A program made the translations under genes and the position numbers. The notes under the pieces were generated by a model. That model had not been told where the DNA came from. It worked only from the letters and a program-made list of their open reading frames with translations, and made no database searches. Positions 51,146 through 59,852 of a stretch of 64,000 nt of DNA are shown here, piece after piece. The first letter of the stretch is position 1. The number at the start of each line of letters is the position of its first letter. The stretch comes from Euryarchaeota archaeon UBA182 (lineage in GTDB: Archaea; Thermoplasmatota; Poseidoniia; Poseidoniales; Thalassarchaeaceae), in the NCBI GenBank assembly GCA_002495675.1, contig DAGH01000025.1, positions 1 to 64,000 of the forward strand. The letters are read 5' to 3'.

Positions 51146-51640
51146 TTACAGGCTCTCTGCTAAGAATTCGATGTATTCCTGGGGAGAAAGGAAATGATCC
51201 TCTTCGTATTCGTGTGGCCTTACTATCATCAACCAGCCATCACCATAAGCCTCGGAATTGACTAGGTCTGGTGAGTCCTCTACCTCGCCGTTCAACTCAA
51301 GGATTCCACAAGGAAAAGGGCTGTCCAGTAGTACGACGTCGTCAGCGGTCCTCAGAGTGACAAGTATGTCCTCTGCAGCCAACTCGCCCTCAAGGCCGGA
51401 TTTCTCCTGTGATTTTTCCTCGCCCTCATCAAAGCCGTCAAGCGCACTCAAGTTGGGGAGTGTGACTCGGATGAATTCGCCCCACACAGCCGCGACATAT
51501 TCGCTAACACCCACCTTGACACTGGTTTGTACGTTGCCGTCCTCATCTTCATCCCTGTCAATCACCTGGAGCCACAAATGCTCCTTTGTGTACCTTCTGT
51601 CTTCTGCAACGCTGAATTCAATGTCACCGTCTTCCGCCAT
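51146..51640 (-). CDS. GcvH-like protein lacking a lipoyl-attachment lysine
   Basis: From the ATG at 51640 the protein has 164 residues and follows the glycine-cleavage H protein from end to end: DRRYTKEHLWLQV, VGVSEYVAAVWGEFIRVTLP, CGILELNGEVEDSPDLVN and YGDGWLMIVRPHEYEEDHF. The lipoyl hairpin, normally with ESVKAxS, reads EDILVTLRTADDVVLLDSP, and no lysine occurs anywhere from residue 81 to the end. It also has an acidic insert with EEKSQEKSGLEGE before it. It therefore cannot be lipoylated at the usual place and is unlikely to be a normal H protein. No gcvT or gcvP is near. It may be a protein-interaction or ligand-binding derivative. The frame is open to 51850, but the ATG fits the family start. 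Confidence 0.85.
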   Translation of the reverse strand: MAEDGDIEFSVAEDRRYTKEHLWLQVIDRDEDEDGNVQTSVKVGVSEYVAAVWGEFIRVTLPNLSALDGFDEGEEKSQEKSGLEGELAAEDILVTLRTADDVVLLDSPFPCGILELNGEVEDSPDLVNSEAYGDGWLMIVRPHEYEEDHFLSPQEYIEFLAESL

Positions 51641-51760
51641 GTTGATCGATCCGCGCGCGGGACCCACCTGACTTGAATCATTCGATTGACGGACGGTCCA
51701 ATACAATCCAAATTTCGATGGGTTAACAACCATCCACCGCTTCATGGGTACGGGACTGCA

Positions 51761-52945
51761 ATGGATTTCAGAGAAACTGACGAGCAATCGATGATCAGAC
51801 AACTCGTAAGAGACTTCGCCGAGGAGGTACTCGCCCCCACTGCATCCCAAAGAGACAAAGAGCAGCGACCACCTATCGAAGAATGGGAAAAATTCTGCGA
51901 AATGGGACTCCAGTCTATGACTATCCCAGAGGAATACGGGGGCAACCCGCTAGACGACATCTCTGAGGCGATCGTCGTTGAAGAGCTCGCCAGAGTTGAT
52001 GCATCTTTCTCAGTGATGTTTTGCGTGCATGTCGGGTTGTGTTCCGCGACTATCGCCATACACGGCAATGAACAACAGAAATCGAAGTACCTCCCTATGC
52101 TCGCAGGGGGGGAGATTGGTGCCTACTCCCTTTCAGAGGCTGGCTCTGGAACCGACGCCGCAGCAATGAGCTGCAGTGCAAAACTAAGTGAAGACGGAAC
52201 CCACTACATCTTGAACGGAGAGAAGATGTGGGTCTCAAACGGCAGTACTGCTGGAATCTATGTGCTTTTCGCCAAAGACGTAGATCACCCTGAATTCGGT
52301 GTCCGCAGCCATGGTGGAACCACGGCGTTCATCATTGAGAAGGACTTTCCAGGGTTTTCTGTCGGCAAGAAAGAGGACAAACTAGGAATCAGGTCCTCCG
52401 ATACTTGCTCATTGGTTCTCAAGGATTGCATGGTGCCGATAGAGAACGTACTAAGGGCAGCCGGAGAAGGTTTTCCAATAGCGATGAACGCACTTGATAA
52501 CTCAAGGATTGGGATTGCCGCTCAAGCACTGGGAATAGCTCAGGGGGCATACGAAACCGCGCTGAACTACGCCCAACAAAGAACCACCTTTGGCAAACCG
52601 ATATCACGTCACCAATCCGTTGGGAATTATCTCGCTGACATGGCCACAAAAATTTCCGCGGCCAGGCTTGTTGTCTACCAGGCGTCATGGGCGAAGGGGA
52701 ACCACTACCACTCCGGTGGTCCAAGACACACAACAGAAGCCTCGATGGCGAAACTTCTCGCCGGCGACACGGCGATGTGGGTTGCGGAGAGGGCGGTGCA
52801 GGTTCTGGGCGGCTACGGGTACACAACTGATTTCCCTGCTGAGCGCTTCTTCAGGGATGCAAAAATTACCCAGATTTACGAAGGTACCCAAGAAGTTCAA
52901 AGGATCGTGATCAACAGAGCAATATCCTCAAAGAGATCTGAGTGA
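51761..52945 (+). CDS. Acyl-CoA dehydrogenase, short/branched-chain type
   Basis: From the ATG at 51761 the protein has 394 residues. It begins with MDFRETDEQSMIRQLVRDF and has LSEAGSGTDAAAMSC, KMWVSNGSTAGIYVLF, FSVGKKEDKLGIRSSDTCSL, QRTTFGKPISRHQSVGNYLADM and RAVQVLGGYGYTTDFPAERFFRDA. The catalytic base glutamate is in the typical place, YEGTQEVQRIVI, so this should be an active short- or branched-chain enzyme. It passes electrons to the ETF at 59853-61538. The frame is open to 51686. It is two bases from the stop of the GH53 gene on the other strand. Confidence 0.95.
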   Translation: MDFRETDEQSMIRQLVRDFAEEVLAPTASQRDKEQRPPIEEWEKFCEMGLQSMTIPEEYGGNPLDDISEAIVVEELARVDASFSVMFCVHVGLCSATIAIHGNEQQKSKYLPMLAGGEIGAYSLSEAGSGTDAAAMSCSAKLSEDGTHYILNGEKMWVSNGSTAGIYVLFAKDVDHPEFGVRSHGGTTAFIIEKDFPGFSVGKKEDKLGIRSSDTCSLVLKDCMVPIENVLRAAGEGFPIAMNALDNSRIGIAAQALGIAQGAYETALNYAQQRTTFGKPISRHQSVGNYLADMATKISAARLVVYQASWAKGNHYHSGGPRHTTEASMAKLLAGDTAMWVAERAVQVLGGYGYTTDFPAERFFRDAKITQIYEGTQEVQRIVINRAISSKRSE

Positions 52946-52947
52946 AT

Positions 52948-54060
52948 TCACAATGTATCCACATTGAACACACCTGCAACAGGCAGCAACTTGTTTTCGA
53001 AATCGAAAATTGCCTGATTTTCCCATACAGAGCCATTATTCGATTCCGGACCGCTCCAAGATATCATGTCAGCACCCCAATAACAGAACCCTACTCCTCT
53101 CTCCACGCTCAAGATTTCGTCCTTCAAAGCTGTCATGAAGTCCAATTGCCCCTGAGGTGATGCAGGATATAGAGAGGCGATTATCTGGTCCTCTGATCCT
53201 ATGATGTTATTCGTCCAATCGTTCCAGTCAAGCGTGAATGGATAAGCGGTCTCTGCGATCATCACATCCTTGTCGTTTTGTTGAGCCAATTCCGTCAGCG
53301 TGTCACCGACTCTCCCAATAGACTTGCCGTGCCACAGCGGGTAGAAGGAAATGCCTGCGATGTCATAGTCCAGCGAACTCAATTCACCGTAGAAGTCACT
53401 TGAGGACTCCAGCCCAGCGTAGTGGATTATGATTCTAGCGTGCCCGGAGTTTTCCCTGATGGCTCTTGATCCAGCATCGAGAAGTTCAAGAAATTGCGTT
53501 TTATTTTGGTTTATTTCCCCATGGGGGAACAAAAAACCGTTGTTGATCTCGTTCCCAATCTGGACGAAATCAGGATTCAAATCGGAGACGATGTCGCTTG
53601 TATACTGGTAGAACTCATCTTTCACTTCAGAGTAGTTCAGACCGTCCCAAGCGCGGGGCTGATCTTGCGCTCCGGGGTCAGCCCAGGTGTCTGAGTAGTG
53701 GGGACAGAGCCAGAGTTTCAGCCCCAAAGATTTTATTTTTTCAGAGAAATCTGCCACCTCTTGCAAGGATGAGCCGCTATGGCTTGGGTCATGCCAAATC
53801 CTGAGCCTCACTGTGTTGACTCCGGCATCCTTCAATGATTGAATGAAATCCACCTGATCCCCGTTTGAGTCGTAAAAAGTGTGGTTCAAGCTTGAGATCA
53901 GGGGGTAATATGAGATGTCAACGGCAGAAATTATTTCGGGCATAAACTCGGAATTATGTGATTCAATTTGCAAACCCTGGGTATCTTGGCTGAGGCACCC
54001 TGACAACATACACGCTACGATCAAGATGGAGAGCGGTGCCCGCAAAGTCATAGGAATCAA
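52948..54060 (-). CDS. Arabinogalactan endo-beta-1,4-galactanase lipoprotein (GH53)
   Basis: The 370-residue lipoprotein has the lipobox CMLSGC (Cys22). The body matches family GH53: ISAVDISYYPLISSLNHTFY, DAGVNTVRLRIWHDPSHS, GLKLWLCPHYSDTWADPGAQ, the acid/base Glu171 in DFVQIGNEINNGFLFPHG, and the nucleophile Glu270 in VMIAETAYPFTLDW, plus FCYWGADMISW near the end. GH53 enzymes cut beta-1,4-galactan, the side chains of pectin-like polysaccharides, which is found in some algal walls and in plant material. No other glycosidase or sugar-transport genes are next to it. The 5' end is 31 bases from HMG-CoA synthase on the same strand. Confidence 0.95.
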   Translation of the reverse strand: MIPMTLRAPLSILIVACMLSGCLSQDTQGLQIESHNSEFMPEIISAVDISYYPLISSLNHTFYDSNGDQVDFIQSLKDAGVNTVRLRIWHDPSHSGSSLQEVADFSEKIKSLGLKLWLCPHYSDTWADPGAQDQPRAWDGLNYSEVKDEFYQYTSDIVSDLNPDFVQIGNEINNGFLFPHGEINQNKTQFLELLDAGSRAIRENSGHARIIIHYAGLESSSDFYGELSSLDYDIAGISFYPLWHGKSIGRVGDTLTELAQQNDKDVMIAETAYPFTLDWNDWTNNIIGSEDQIIASLYPASPQGQLDFMTALKDEILSVERGVGFCYWGADMISWSGPESNNGSVWENQAIFDFENKLLPVAGVFNVDTL

Positions 54061-54091
54061 AAAGCAATTGTGTGGGTAGACCGTAACTTTG

Positions 54092-55648
54092 CTAGTTCAC
54101 CCATGAGTATCTCCTCTCGCCCTCTAGGTGGCCTTCAGCCCCAATCGAGACGAGGGCAAACTCCGCTGACGGGCTGATTACAGATGAGTTCCTCGAGCCC
54201 CTATGAAGGGCCTCATAGACAGATTTGTCGATTGATTGGCGTTCGTCTATCCTAGCGAAAAGCGAGAATCTTGAGACAATATGTTTCCAATCCGGCTGGA
54301 TGATCCCCTCGAACACCTTGGCCTTCGCACCAGAGCCATATCCACAGAGGCCAACACGAGTGCCATTCATGTCTTGATTGTCCTCTAAGTCGGATTCCAA
54401 TGCTGACATCAATGCTAGAAAAATGGATCCAGTGTATTGATTGCCGACCTTAGACGAAGCGCGTTGTGTCTTTTCGATCCTCTGCTCGACGAATTGCTTG
54501 AATTGATCCGTCTTGGAAATCTTCCTTCGATAAACATCGTTAGCAGCCTCGAACTCGCTTTCTCCTGATTCGCCCTCGGGGTAATCGGGCCTAATTGGTT
54601 CTGGGCCTATTTCAGCCTCGATCTCTGACCATGTCGGGAGATGCCGCCTGTCGTGGCGGAAAACATCCGGGAACATTCGCTTGGCCTGGAAAGCATATGG
54701 CAGGTGGACTATGATCCTTGACCATTGCTCTGTGAGGATATCATCATCATTCGGATCATACCTTCCATGGGCTATAGCCTTCGACCTGAAGTTGATGAAA
54801 GCCTGCTTAACCGACTCCGAATAGCACCTATTCGAGAAGGCACCGTCGAACACTGGGGTGTCCTTGTGGACCTTCAGGGTCTCGGATTCGAACAAGGTAT
54901 GGTCCCGCTTGTCTGTCTTGTCGATGATCCTCATGATTCTCTCGGATAGATTTGTCTTGAATTTCTCCCCAGCATCAGAGGCCAGCTCCAGCACTGTCTC
55001 GACTATTGACTTCCTCGTAATTTCCCTGCGAGGCTTGAAGAAATCATGAACGGGCATCGTGGATACACCCCATATGTCTGGGATCTCCAGCAACCTTGGG
55101 TTGTGCCTGATGAGGATGGCCCCGCCACCCGCACCTTGAGTGTACTCGCCCGATGAGCCCAGGTCGTACTTTGCATTGTCGGCGAAGACCACGACCCCGA
55201 TCCTATCCTGCTCCACGCCTCCCCTAGCAACCCAGTCCAGAGTGTTGTGCATCGCATCCACGGCCCCGATGCAAGCAAAAGTCATGTCCACGACATCACA
55301 ATTTCTGAAACATTCCGGACCGTACTTTTTCGAGTAGCGTTGTTCAAGCATGTCCATGATGTAAGTGGCAGTGGGCTTCGACCCATCTAAGGCTGATTCA
55401 GTGCCAAGATATATCCTACCAATTTTTTTTGGTTCGAGCTTGTTCCTGTCAATTATTCTAGCAACCGCATTAGCGCCCATGGTCGCGGTGTCCTCATGGA
55501 CATCTGGGATAGCCATCGCGGATAAGCCAAGACCTCGATTCAGCTTGCCGTAGTCCGCCCCTCTGAATTCTGCAAAGTCCTTGATGTCGAAATAAAGCCT
55601 AGGTATGTGGATCGCGATGTCGTCTATACCCACAGAAACTGTCATCAT
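54092..55648 (-). CDS. Hydroxymethylglutaryl-CoA synthase, extended
   Basis: The 518-residue enzyme condenses acetoacetyl-CoA and acetyl-CoA for the mevalonate pathway that makes archaeal lipids. Motifs are VSVGIDDIAIHIPRLYFD at the N-terminus, LGTESALDGSKPTATYI with catalytic Glu84, the nucleophile Cys126 in VVDMTFACIGAVDAMHN, SSGEYTQGAGGGAILI and RIIVHLPYAFQAKRMF. The GEYTQGAG layout is closer to bacterial MvaS than to the compact archaeal form, and the length (518 versus ~350-400) is unusual, with extra sequence in the last third (SEIEAEIGPEPIRPDYPEG). The gene order gives no mevalonate partners nearby. Confidence 0.93.
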   Translation of the reverse strand: MMTVSVGIDDIAIHIPRLYFDIKDFAEFRGADYGKLNRGLGLSAMAIPDVHEDTATMGANAVARIIDRNKLEPKKIGRIYLGTESALDGSKPTATYIMDMLEQRYSKKYGPECFRNCDVVDMTFACIGAVDAMHNTLDWVARGGVEQDRIGVVVFADNAKYDLGSSGEYTQGAGGGAILIRHNPRLLEIPDIWGVSTMPVHDFFKPRREITRKSIVETVLELASDAGEKFKTNLSERIMRIIDKTDKRDHTLFESETLKVHKDTPVFDGAFSNRCYSESVKQAFINFRSKAIAHGRYDPNDDDILTEQWSRIIVHLPYAFQAKRMFPDVFRHDRRHLPTWSEIEAEIGPEPIRPDYPEGESGESEFEAANDVYRRKISKTDQFKQFVEQRIEKTQRASSKVGNQYTGSIFLALMSALESDLEDNQDMNGTRVGLCGYGSGAKAKVFEGIIQPDWKHIVSRFSLFARIDERQSIDKSVYEALHRGSRNSSVISPSAEFALVSIGAEGHLEGERRYSWVN

Positions 55649-55722
55649 ACCCCCCCGATTAGACTTGATATTTAGCGAGATCCCCGATTAACTAGGCTAT
55701 GACCCTTTGTCTGGGCGATTTC

Positions 55723-56832
55723 TCATTTTCCGGCTATCTCAAACATTTTTTGCAATTTATCTGGATTATCGTCGAAATGACTTCTCAATGGGGCCAACAC
55801 AGACGAAAGTCCCTCCGCAACACCCATCTTGAGGTCGAATGGGTGTACTTCACCCCCCATAACGGCCTTGGCCAGCTTGTCAGTGTCGGTCCATGTGCTG
55901 GGCTCCCCGAACTCCGGCTTCGGAGTCACCCTCAACTCGCCCAGAGTTGGAATGATAATGTGCCTCGCTATCTCGTAGACAGGGGAATCAGAATCATTCT
56001 GGTCCAAATACGCCTTCCTCAACTTCTTGCTGAGTGACTTTGCGGAATCGTGGAGAATTATCGCATTAGCAGGATCCGATTTGGACATTTTATGGTCGAA
56101 GACCTCCATACGTCCCCCCCGGCGACCCTTCAGCCCTGATATCATGGGAGTGTGTATGCAGGTCGCCTTTGTCCACTTATTCCTATCAGCGACGTCGCGC
56201 ATGTACATGTGTGCCTTTCTCTGATCCATGCCTCCGAAAGCTATGTCCACCTTCAGGTGGAATATGTCCGCGGCCTGCATGGGGGGGTAGAAGAAGGCTG
56301 AGAGGTCTTCTTCAGAGGAGTCCTCGCTGCGCCCCATAATGCTGAACGTCCTCCTCGCTCTGGCCAGGCTCATGCCCTTGGAGCACCTCAGCACTTTCTC
56401 CCAGTATTCGCCGCTGTCCATCAAGTCGCTTGCCATCAGGAAATTGAGCTGGCCGGGGCCTACCCCCTCCTCAGGGAACCCCAAGAGGGCCCTGAAAACC
56501 TCAGCCATGTAATCGGCGGCGATTGAGATCTTCTCCATGTCTCTGCCGAACTTGTCGTTCACCCATGCATGCCAATCTGCTAACAGGATGGTAACCTGCA
56601 CGCCTTCCTGCAACATGTTCCTGACGCAATCTGCAATCAATATCCACCCTACGTGTGCCTTTCCACTTGGCTCAAGCCCGATGTAGGCTCGAAGAGTTCC
56701 GTCCCCTCCCGCGCTAGGTGCCCCGTCCAGTACGGAGGCAACATGGTTTCCACCTACAACCTCTTCCACGTTTTTGAACATCCTATTCATGGCTGATTGG
56801 GCCGAATCGCTGTAATCTTCAGGGAATTTCAT
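55723..56832 (-). CDS. tyrS: Tyrosyl-tRNA synthetase, archaeal type
   Basis: The 369-residue class I synthetase has the HIGH-like motif in YIGLEPSGKAHVGWIL, the tyrosine pocket region with LLADWHAWVNDKFG, MQAADIFHLKVDIAFGGMDQRKAHM and the KMSKS loop in FDHKMSKSDPANAI. The GLEPSGKAH block and the lack of an S4 domain are typical of archaeal TyrRS. The start MKFPEDYSDSAQSAMNRM is retained; it is nine bases from the stop of the next gene upstream, so both are likely co-transcribed. Confidence 0.95.
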   Translation of the reverse strand: MKFPEDYSDSAQSAMNRMFKNVEEVVGGNHVASVLDGAPSAGGDGTLRAYIGLEPSGKAHVGWILIADCVRNMLQEGVQVTILLADWHAWVNDKFGRDMEKISIAADYMAEVFRALLGFPEEGVGPGQLNFLMASDLMDSGEYWEKVLRCSKGMSLARARRTFSIMGRSEDSSEEDLSAFFYPPMQAADIFHLKVDIAFGGMDQRKAHMYMRDVADRNKWTKATCIHTPMISGLKGRRGGRMEVFDHKMSKSDPANAIILHDSAKSLSKKLRKAYLDQNDSDSPVYEIARHIIIPTLGELRVTPKPEFGEPSTWTDTDKLAKAVMGGEVHPFDLKMGVAEGLSSVLAPLRSHFDDNPDKLQKMFEIAGK

Positions 56833-56841
56833 GGTAGGGCC

Positions 56842-57360
56842 TCATGGGTTGAGAAGCTTGCCAAGTTTCTCCGCCTTGCCAGCTGCCCGGGTGTTATCTC
56901 CAGCCTCGAGTGCGGCTTCTATCTCGGAAATCATGGCCTCAGCTTGTTTCTTGATGTCCTCGGACAGGTTTGTTGCCATTCCCATGAAGTGTCGGGCCGA
57001 GGATATTCCGGATGCTGCCTTTGAGGCTTTTTTTGCCCATTCCTTTGCTTTGTCTCCCCTTTGTTTAGAGTTGTACCCAGTTGCTTCATCCAAGAACTGG
57101 GTCCACCTCTTCCTCGCATCCATCGCCGACTTTACAGCATCGGGATCGTCAAAGTCCGGTGGCACGTTTGTGACGTCGACAATCAATGCACCAGAATCGT
57201 CATACTTTCCCTCTATCGAGGTCATGATCCCGTGGGAGGCGGAAAAAACATGGACACCCTTTACATCGACATTGTCAAAATATTTTGAGGCGAGCGATGA
57301 TAATCCACCTTCTTCACCTATCTTCTTCACTAGTCCTCTCTTAACATCAAAGCGCTCCAT
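56842..57360 (-). CDS. Uncharacterised archaeal protein (DUF5611-like N-terminal part)
   Basis: From the ATG at 57360 the protein has 172 residues. The N-terminal ~75 residues (ERFDVKRGLVKKIGEEG, then VKGVHVFSASHGIMTSIEG and GALIVDVTNVPPDFDD) resemble the short archaeal DUF5611 fold. The C-terminal half is a charged helical region (KRWTQFLDEATGYNSKQRGD, EAMISEIEAALEAGDN), probably a helical hairpin or coiled coil. No signal or membrane segment is seen. The frame continues to 57537 but overlaps the next gene head to head. It sits just upstream of tyrS on the same strand. Function unknown. Confidence 0.65.
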   Translation of the reverse strand: MERFDVKRGLVKKIGEEGGLSSLASKYFDNVDVKGVHVFSASHGIMTSIEGKYDDSGALIVDVTNVPPDFDDPDAVKSAMDARKRWTQFLDEATGYNSKQRGDKAKEWAKKASKAASGISSARHFMGMATNLSEDIKKQAEAMISEIEAALEAGDNTRAAGKAEKLGKLLNP

Positions 57361-57460
57361 GGCCGGGGGAGGAACAGGGAGGATTTGAAGGCTGTCCGAA
57401 ATACAACATACTAGACCCGGGATCGCAGTGGCTAAGCAGTGTAATGTCCTGCGGACACAC

Positions 57461-58582
57461 ATGATCGGCAGGGCACTGGTGTTGGCATTGATGCTCGCAA
57501 CCACCACGACGGTGGGCGGGCAAACTGGATCTGTCATGAAGATCGATCATTCATTTGAACTGATCGACTATGACCCGGGGATAGAGGGTTCTACGCATCA
57601 CAGTGCTTCAAGATGGGTTCTTGTGATTGGAGCTGAAGGGTATGCCATCGCAATGGACAAGGAGTCCCCAAGTACGATGATTCCCCTTGCAAAGTCCACC
57701 ACCGAGGACCTGCTAGATTCAGATTACCATCCTGGCGGAAACACGGCATTGGCAGTGGGCAAGAATGGAACCACACTGAGATACTCAAATGCAGATCAAT
57801 CACTAGAAATGGCTGCTCAAGAGCAATCTTTCGGGTTTGACACCCTCCTGTCTGTGTCATGGAATGCCAACGGAGAATGGGCATATGTCGGAGCCGAGGA
57901 GGGCAGTCTCTTCAGGATGCGTACCACCAGTGATGGCGGGGCGGAGGTACTACCCATTCCGGGAACCGGGGGGTCCGCAATCAATGCCATTGACTGCCTG
58001 CCAGATCCATTTGTCTGCGTAGTTGTATCCCAAGATCAAGGCATCGGCGTGATAGATCGTGATCACAGGCTCTCGTGGATAGGAGGGAGTGGCAAGCCTT
58101 GGTCCGACATAATCTGTCGGTCAGGTGGCACCCCCGTCTGTATCGGGATCTCAATGGAAAGGTACCTCGCTGAGGTAAGTTTCGATGGCGGGATCCCCAG
58201 CGTCGATCAAAAACAGCTCACTGGAACACTGGGGACACCCATGTCTCTTGGACTCACCGGGCTTGGGGAGATATTGGTGGTTTCCACACCAGCCGAGATT
58301 CTTGAACACAGACCCCACAGCGGGGGGACCTACACTTGGTTGACAAGGGAAGATATCAACAGTCAATCCTTTGGCATCGGTGGGTCGACCATAACCAGCC
58401 AGTGGGATGGGAGTGGTGAAGACCATTGGATAGTGACTCGGGACGGCACTGTAGCCCTACTCATTCCCGTGCAATCCGGTGAAGCTCCAGGAATTGCAAG
58501 GTTGGTGACCCTGCTTGCACTCGGAACAATGGGTTTGATGGCATTGGGGATATGGTCAACGAGGTCGAGAGGGGCCTCTTGA
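57461..58582 (+). CDS. Membrane-anchored beta-propeller surface protein
   Basis: From the ATG at 57461 the protein has 373 residues. A signal peptide (MIGRALVLALMLATTTTVGG) leads to WD/Kelch-like blades: RWVLVIGAEGYAIAMDK, HPGGNTALAVGKNGTTLRYS, SWNANGEWAYVGAEEGSLFR, FVCVVVSQDQGIGVIDRD and GLGEILVVSTPAEILEHRP. The C-terminal helix (IARLVTLLALGTMGLMALGIW) anchors it outside. It is one of several propeller surface proteins here, without a recognisable activity. The GTG at 57428 is a less likely start. It is followed by the acyl-CoA dehydrogenase gene. Confidence 0.8.
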   Translation: MIGRALVLALMLATTTTVGGQTGSVMKIDHSFELIDYDPGIEGSTHHSASRWVLVIGAEGYAIAMDKESPSTMIPLAKSTTEDLLDSDYHPGGNTALAVGKNGTTLRYSNADQSLEMAAQEQSFGFDTLLSVSWNANGEWAYVGAEEGSLFRMRTTSDGGAEVLPIPGTGGSAINAIDCLPDPFVCVVVSQDQGIGVIDRDHRLSWIGGSGKPWSDIICRSGGTPVCIGISMERYLAEVSFDGGIPSVDQKQLTGTLGTPMSLGLTGLGEILVVSTPAEILEHRPHSGGTYTWLTREDINSQSFGIGGSTITSQWDGSGEDHWIVTRDGTVALLIPVQSGEAPGIARLVTLLALGTMGLMALGIWSTRSRGAS

Positions 58583-58628
58583 ATTGCGAACCTTGAAGGG
58601 GCTCGTCCTCAGCGGGTGTACAGATATT

Positions 58629-59801
58629 ATGGGATACGAGGCTCTAGACTTCTACGATGTTGACTCTCTGCTCACAGACGAGGAACGGATGATTCGCGAC
58701 GCAGTGCGGGATTGGGTTGACGAGTCTGTGATACCAAAGATAGAGAATGCCTGTAGGGAGGGGGTTTTCCTCGATGAATGGCGGCAGGACATCGGGAGCA
58801 TGGGCATACTTGGGGCCCCGCTCAAAGGATACGGTTGCCCTGGCCTGTCATACACCGCCTACGGAGTCATTTGCAGGGAATTGGAGCGTGGCGACAGCGG
58901 CATCAGATCATTCGCCAGTGTCCAGGGGTCATTGGCCATGTACCCAATCTGGGACTTCGGTAGTGAGGAACAGAAAGAGAAGTACCTTCCCGGAATGGCG
59001 ACCGGAGAGCTCATCGGATGCTTCGGGCTGACAGAGCCGGACTATGGATCCAACCCAGGAGACATGGTCACGAAAGCAACAGAAGACGGTGACGGCTTTG
59101 TCCTAAACGGAGCAAAGATGTGGATTACAAACGGAACAATAGCGGATCTTGCCATCGTATGGGCAAAGCTAGATGGCGTCATCAGAGGTTTCATCGTTGA
59201 GAAGGGAGACCCTGGTTTCTCTGCCCCGGAGATGAAAGGCAAACATTCTCTCAAGGCAAGCGTCACCTCTGAATTGGTTTTCCAGGATTGTCGCATACCA
59301 AAAGATCGCATACTACCGGGGGTAAAGGGCCTAAGAGGGCCATTCTCATGTCTCAACAATGCGAGATTCGGGATCTCTTGGGGTGCCATCGGATCGGCTC
59401 AGGCATGCTACGATTCGGCCAAAAGCTATGCCCTGAGCAGAATTCAGTTCGACCACCCAATCGCTGCATACCAACTCGTCCAGAACAAACTTGCATGGAT
59501 GCTCCGCGAGATAACCAAGGGACAACTGCTGGCTTACCACCTCGGCAAGAAGAAAGACGCGGGTGAGTGGATACCCGAACACATATCACTTGCGAAAATG
59601 AACAACGTCGACATAGCATTGGAGATAGCAAGGGTGTCACGGGACATTCATGGCGCGAATGGAATTCTGGACGAGTACCCGGTGATGCGGCATATGGCCA
59701 ATCTTGAGTCGGTGAAGACCTATGAGGGCACCCATGACATACACAACCTGATTCTAGGTCGTCACATTACAGGCATACAAGCCTTCACGAAAGGAGCATG
59801 A
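58629..59801 (+). CDS. Acyl-CoA dehydrogenase, glutaryl-CoA-dehydrogenase-like
   Basis: From the ATG at 58629 the protein has 390 residues. Diagnostic segments are GCFGLTEPDYGSNPGDMVT, KMWITNGTIADLAIVWAK, FSAPEMKGKHSLKASVTSEL, and the C-terminal RDIHGANGILDEYPVMRHMA followed by VKTYEGTHDIHNLILGRHIT with the catalytic Glu. The GLTEPD, IHGANGI and EYPVMRH blocks are closest to glutaryl-CoA dehydrogenase, which oxidises and decarboxylates glutaryl-CoA in lysine and tryptophan breakdown. The ETF genes follow directly after 51 bases, so this is the likely electron partner. The frame is open to 58584. Substrate is inferred. Confidence 0.92.
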   Translation: MGYEALDFYDVDSLLTDEERMIRDAVRDWVDESVIPKIENACREGVFLDEWRQDIGSMGILGAPLKGYGCPGLSYTAYGVICRELERGDSGIRSFASVQGSLAMYPIWDFGSEEQKEKYLPGMATGELIGCFGLTEPDYGSNPGDMVTKATEDGDGFVLNGAKMWITNGTIADLAIVWAKLDGVIRGFIVEKGDPGFSAPEMKGKHSLKASVTSELVFQDCRIPKDRILPGVKGLRGPFSCLNNARFGISWGAIGSAQACYDSAKSYALSRIQFDHPIAAYQLVQNKLAWMLREITKGQLLAYHLGKKKDAGEWIPEHISLAKMNNVDIALEIARVSRDIHGANGILDEYPVMRHMANLESVKTYEGTHDIHNLILGRHITGIQAFTKGA

Positions 59802-59852
59802 TGGCTCCGTTGACTTCATAGGACTGCCTTGGTGTGAGAGATACGTGATAGC

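Noticed and set aside
51146..51640. Ordinary glycine-cleavage H protein
   Set aside because: There is no lysine in the lipoyl hairpin or in the remaining C-terminal half, and no other glycine-cleavage genes are near.
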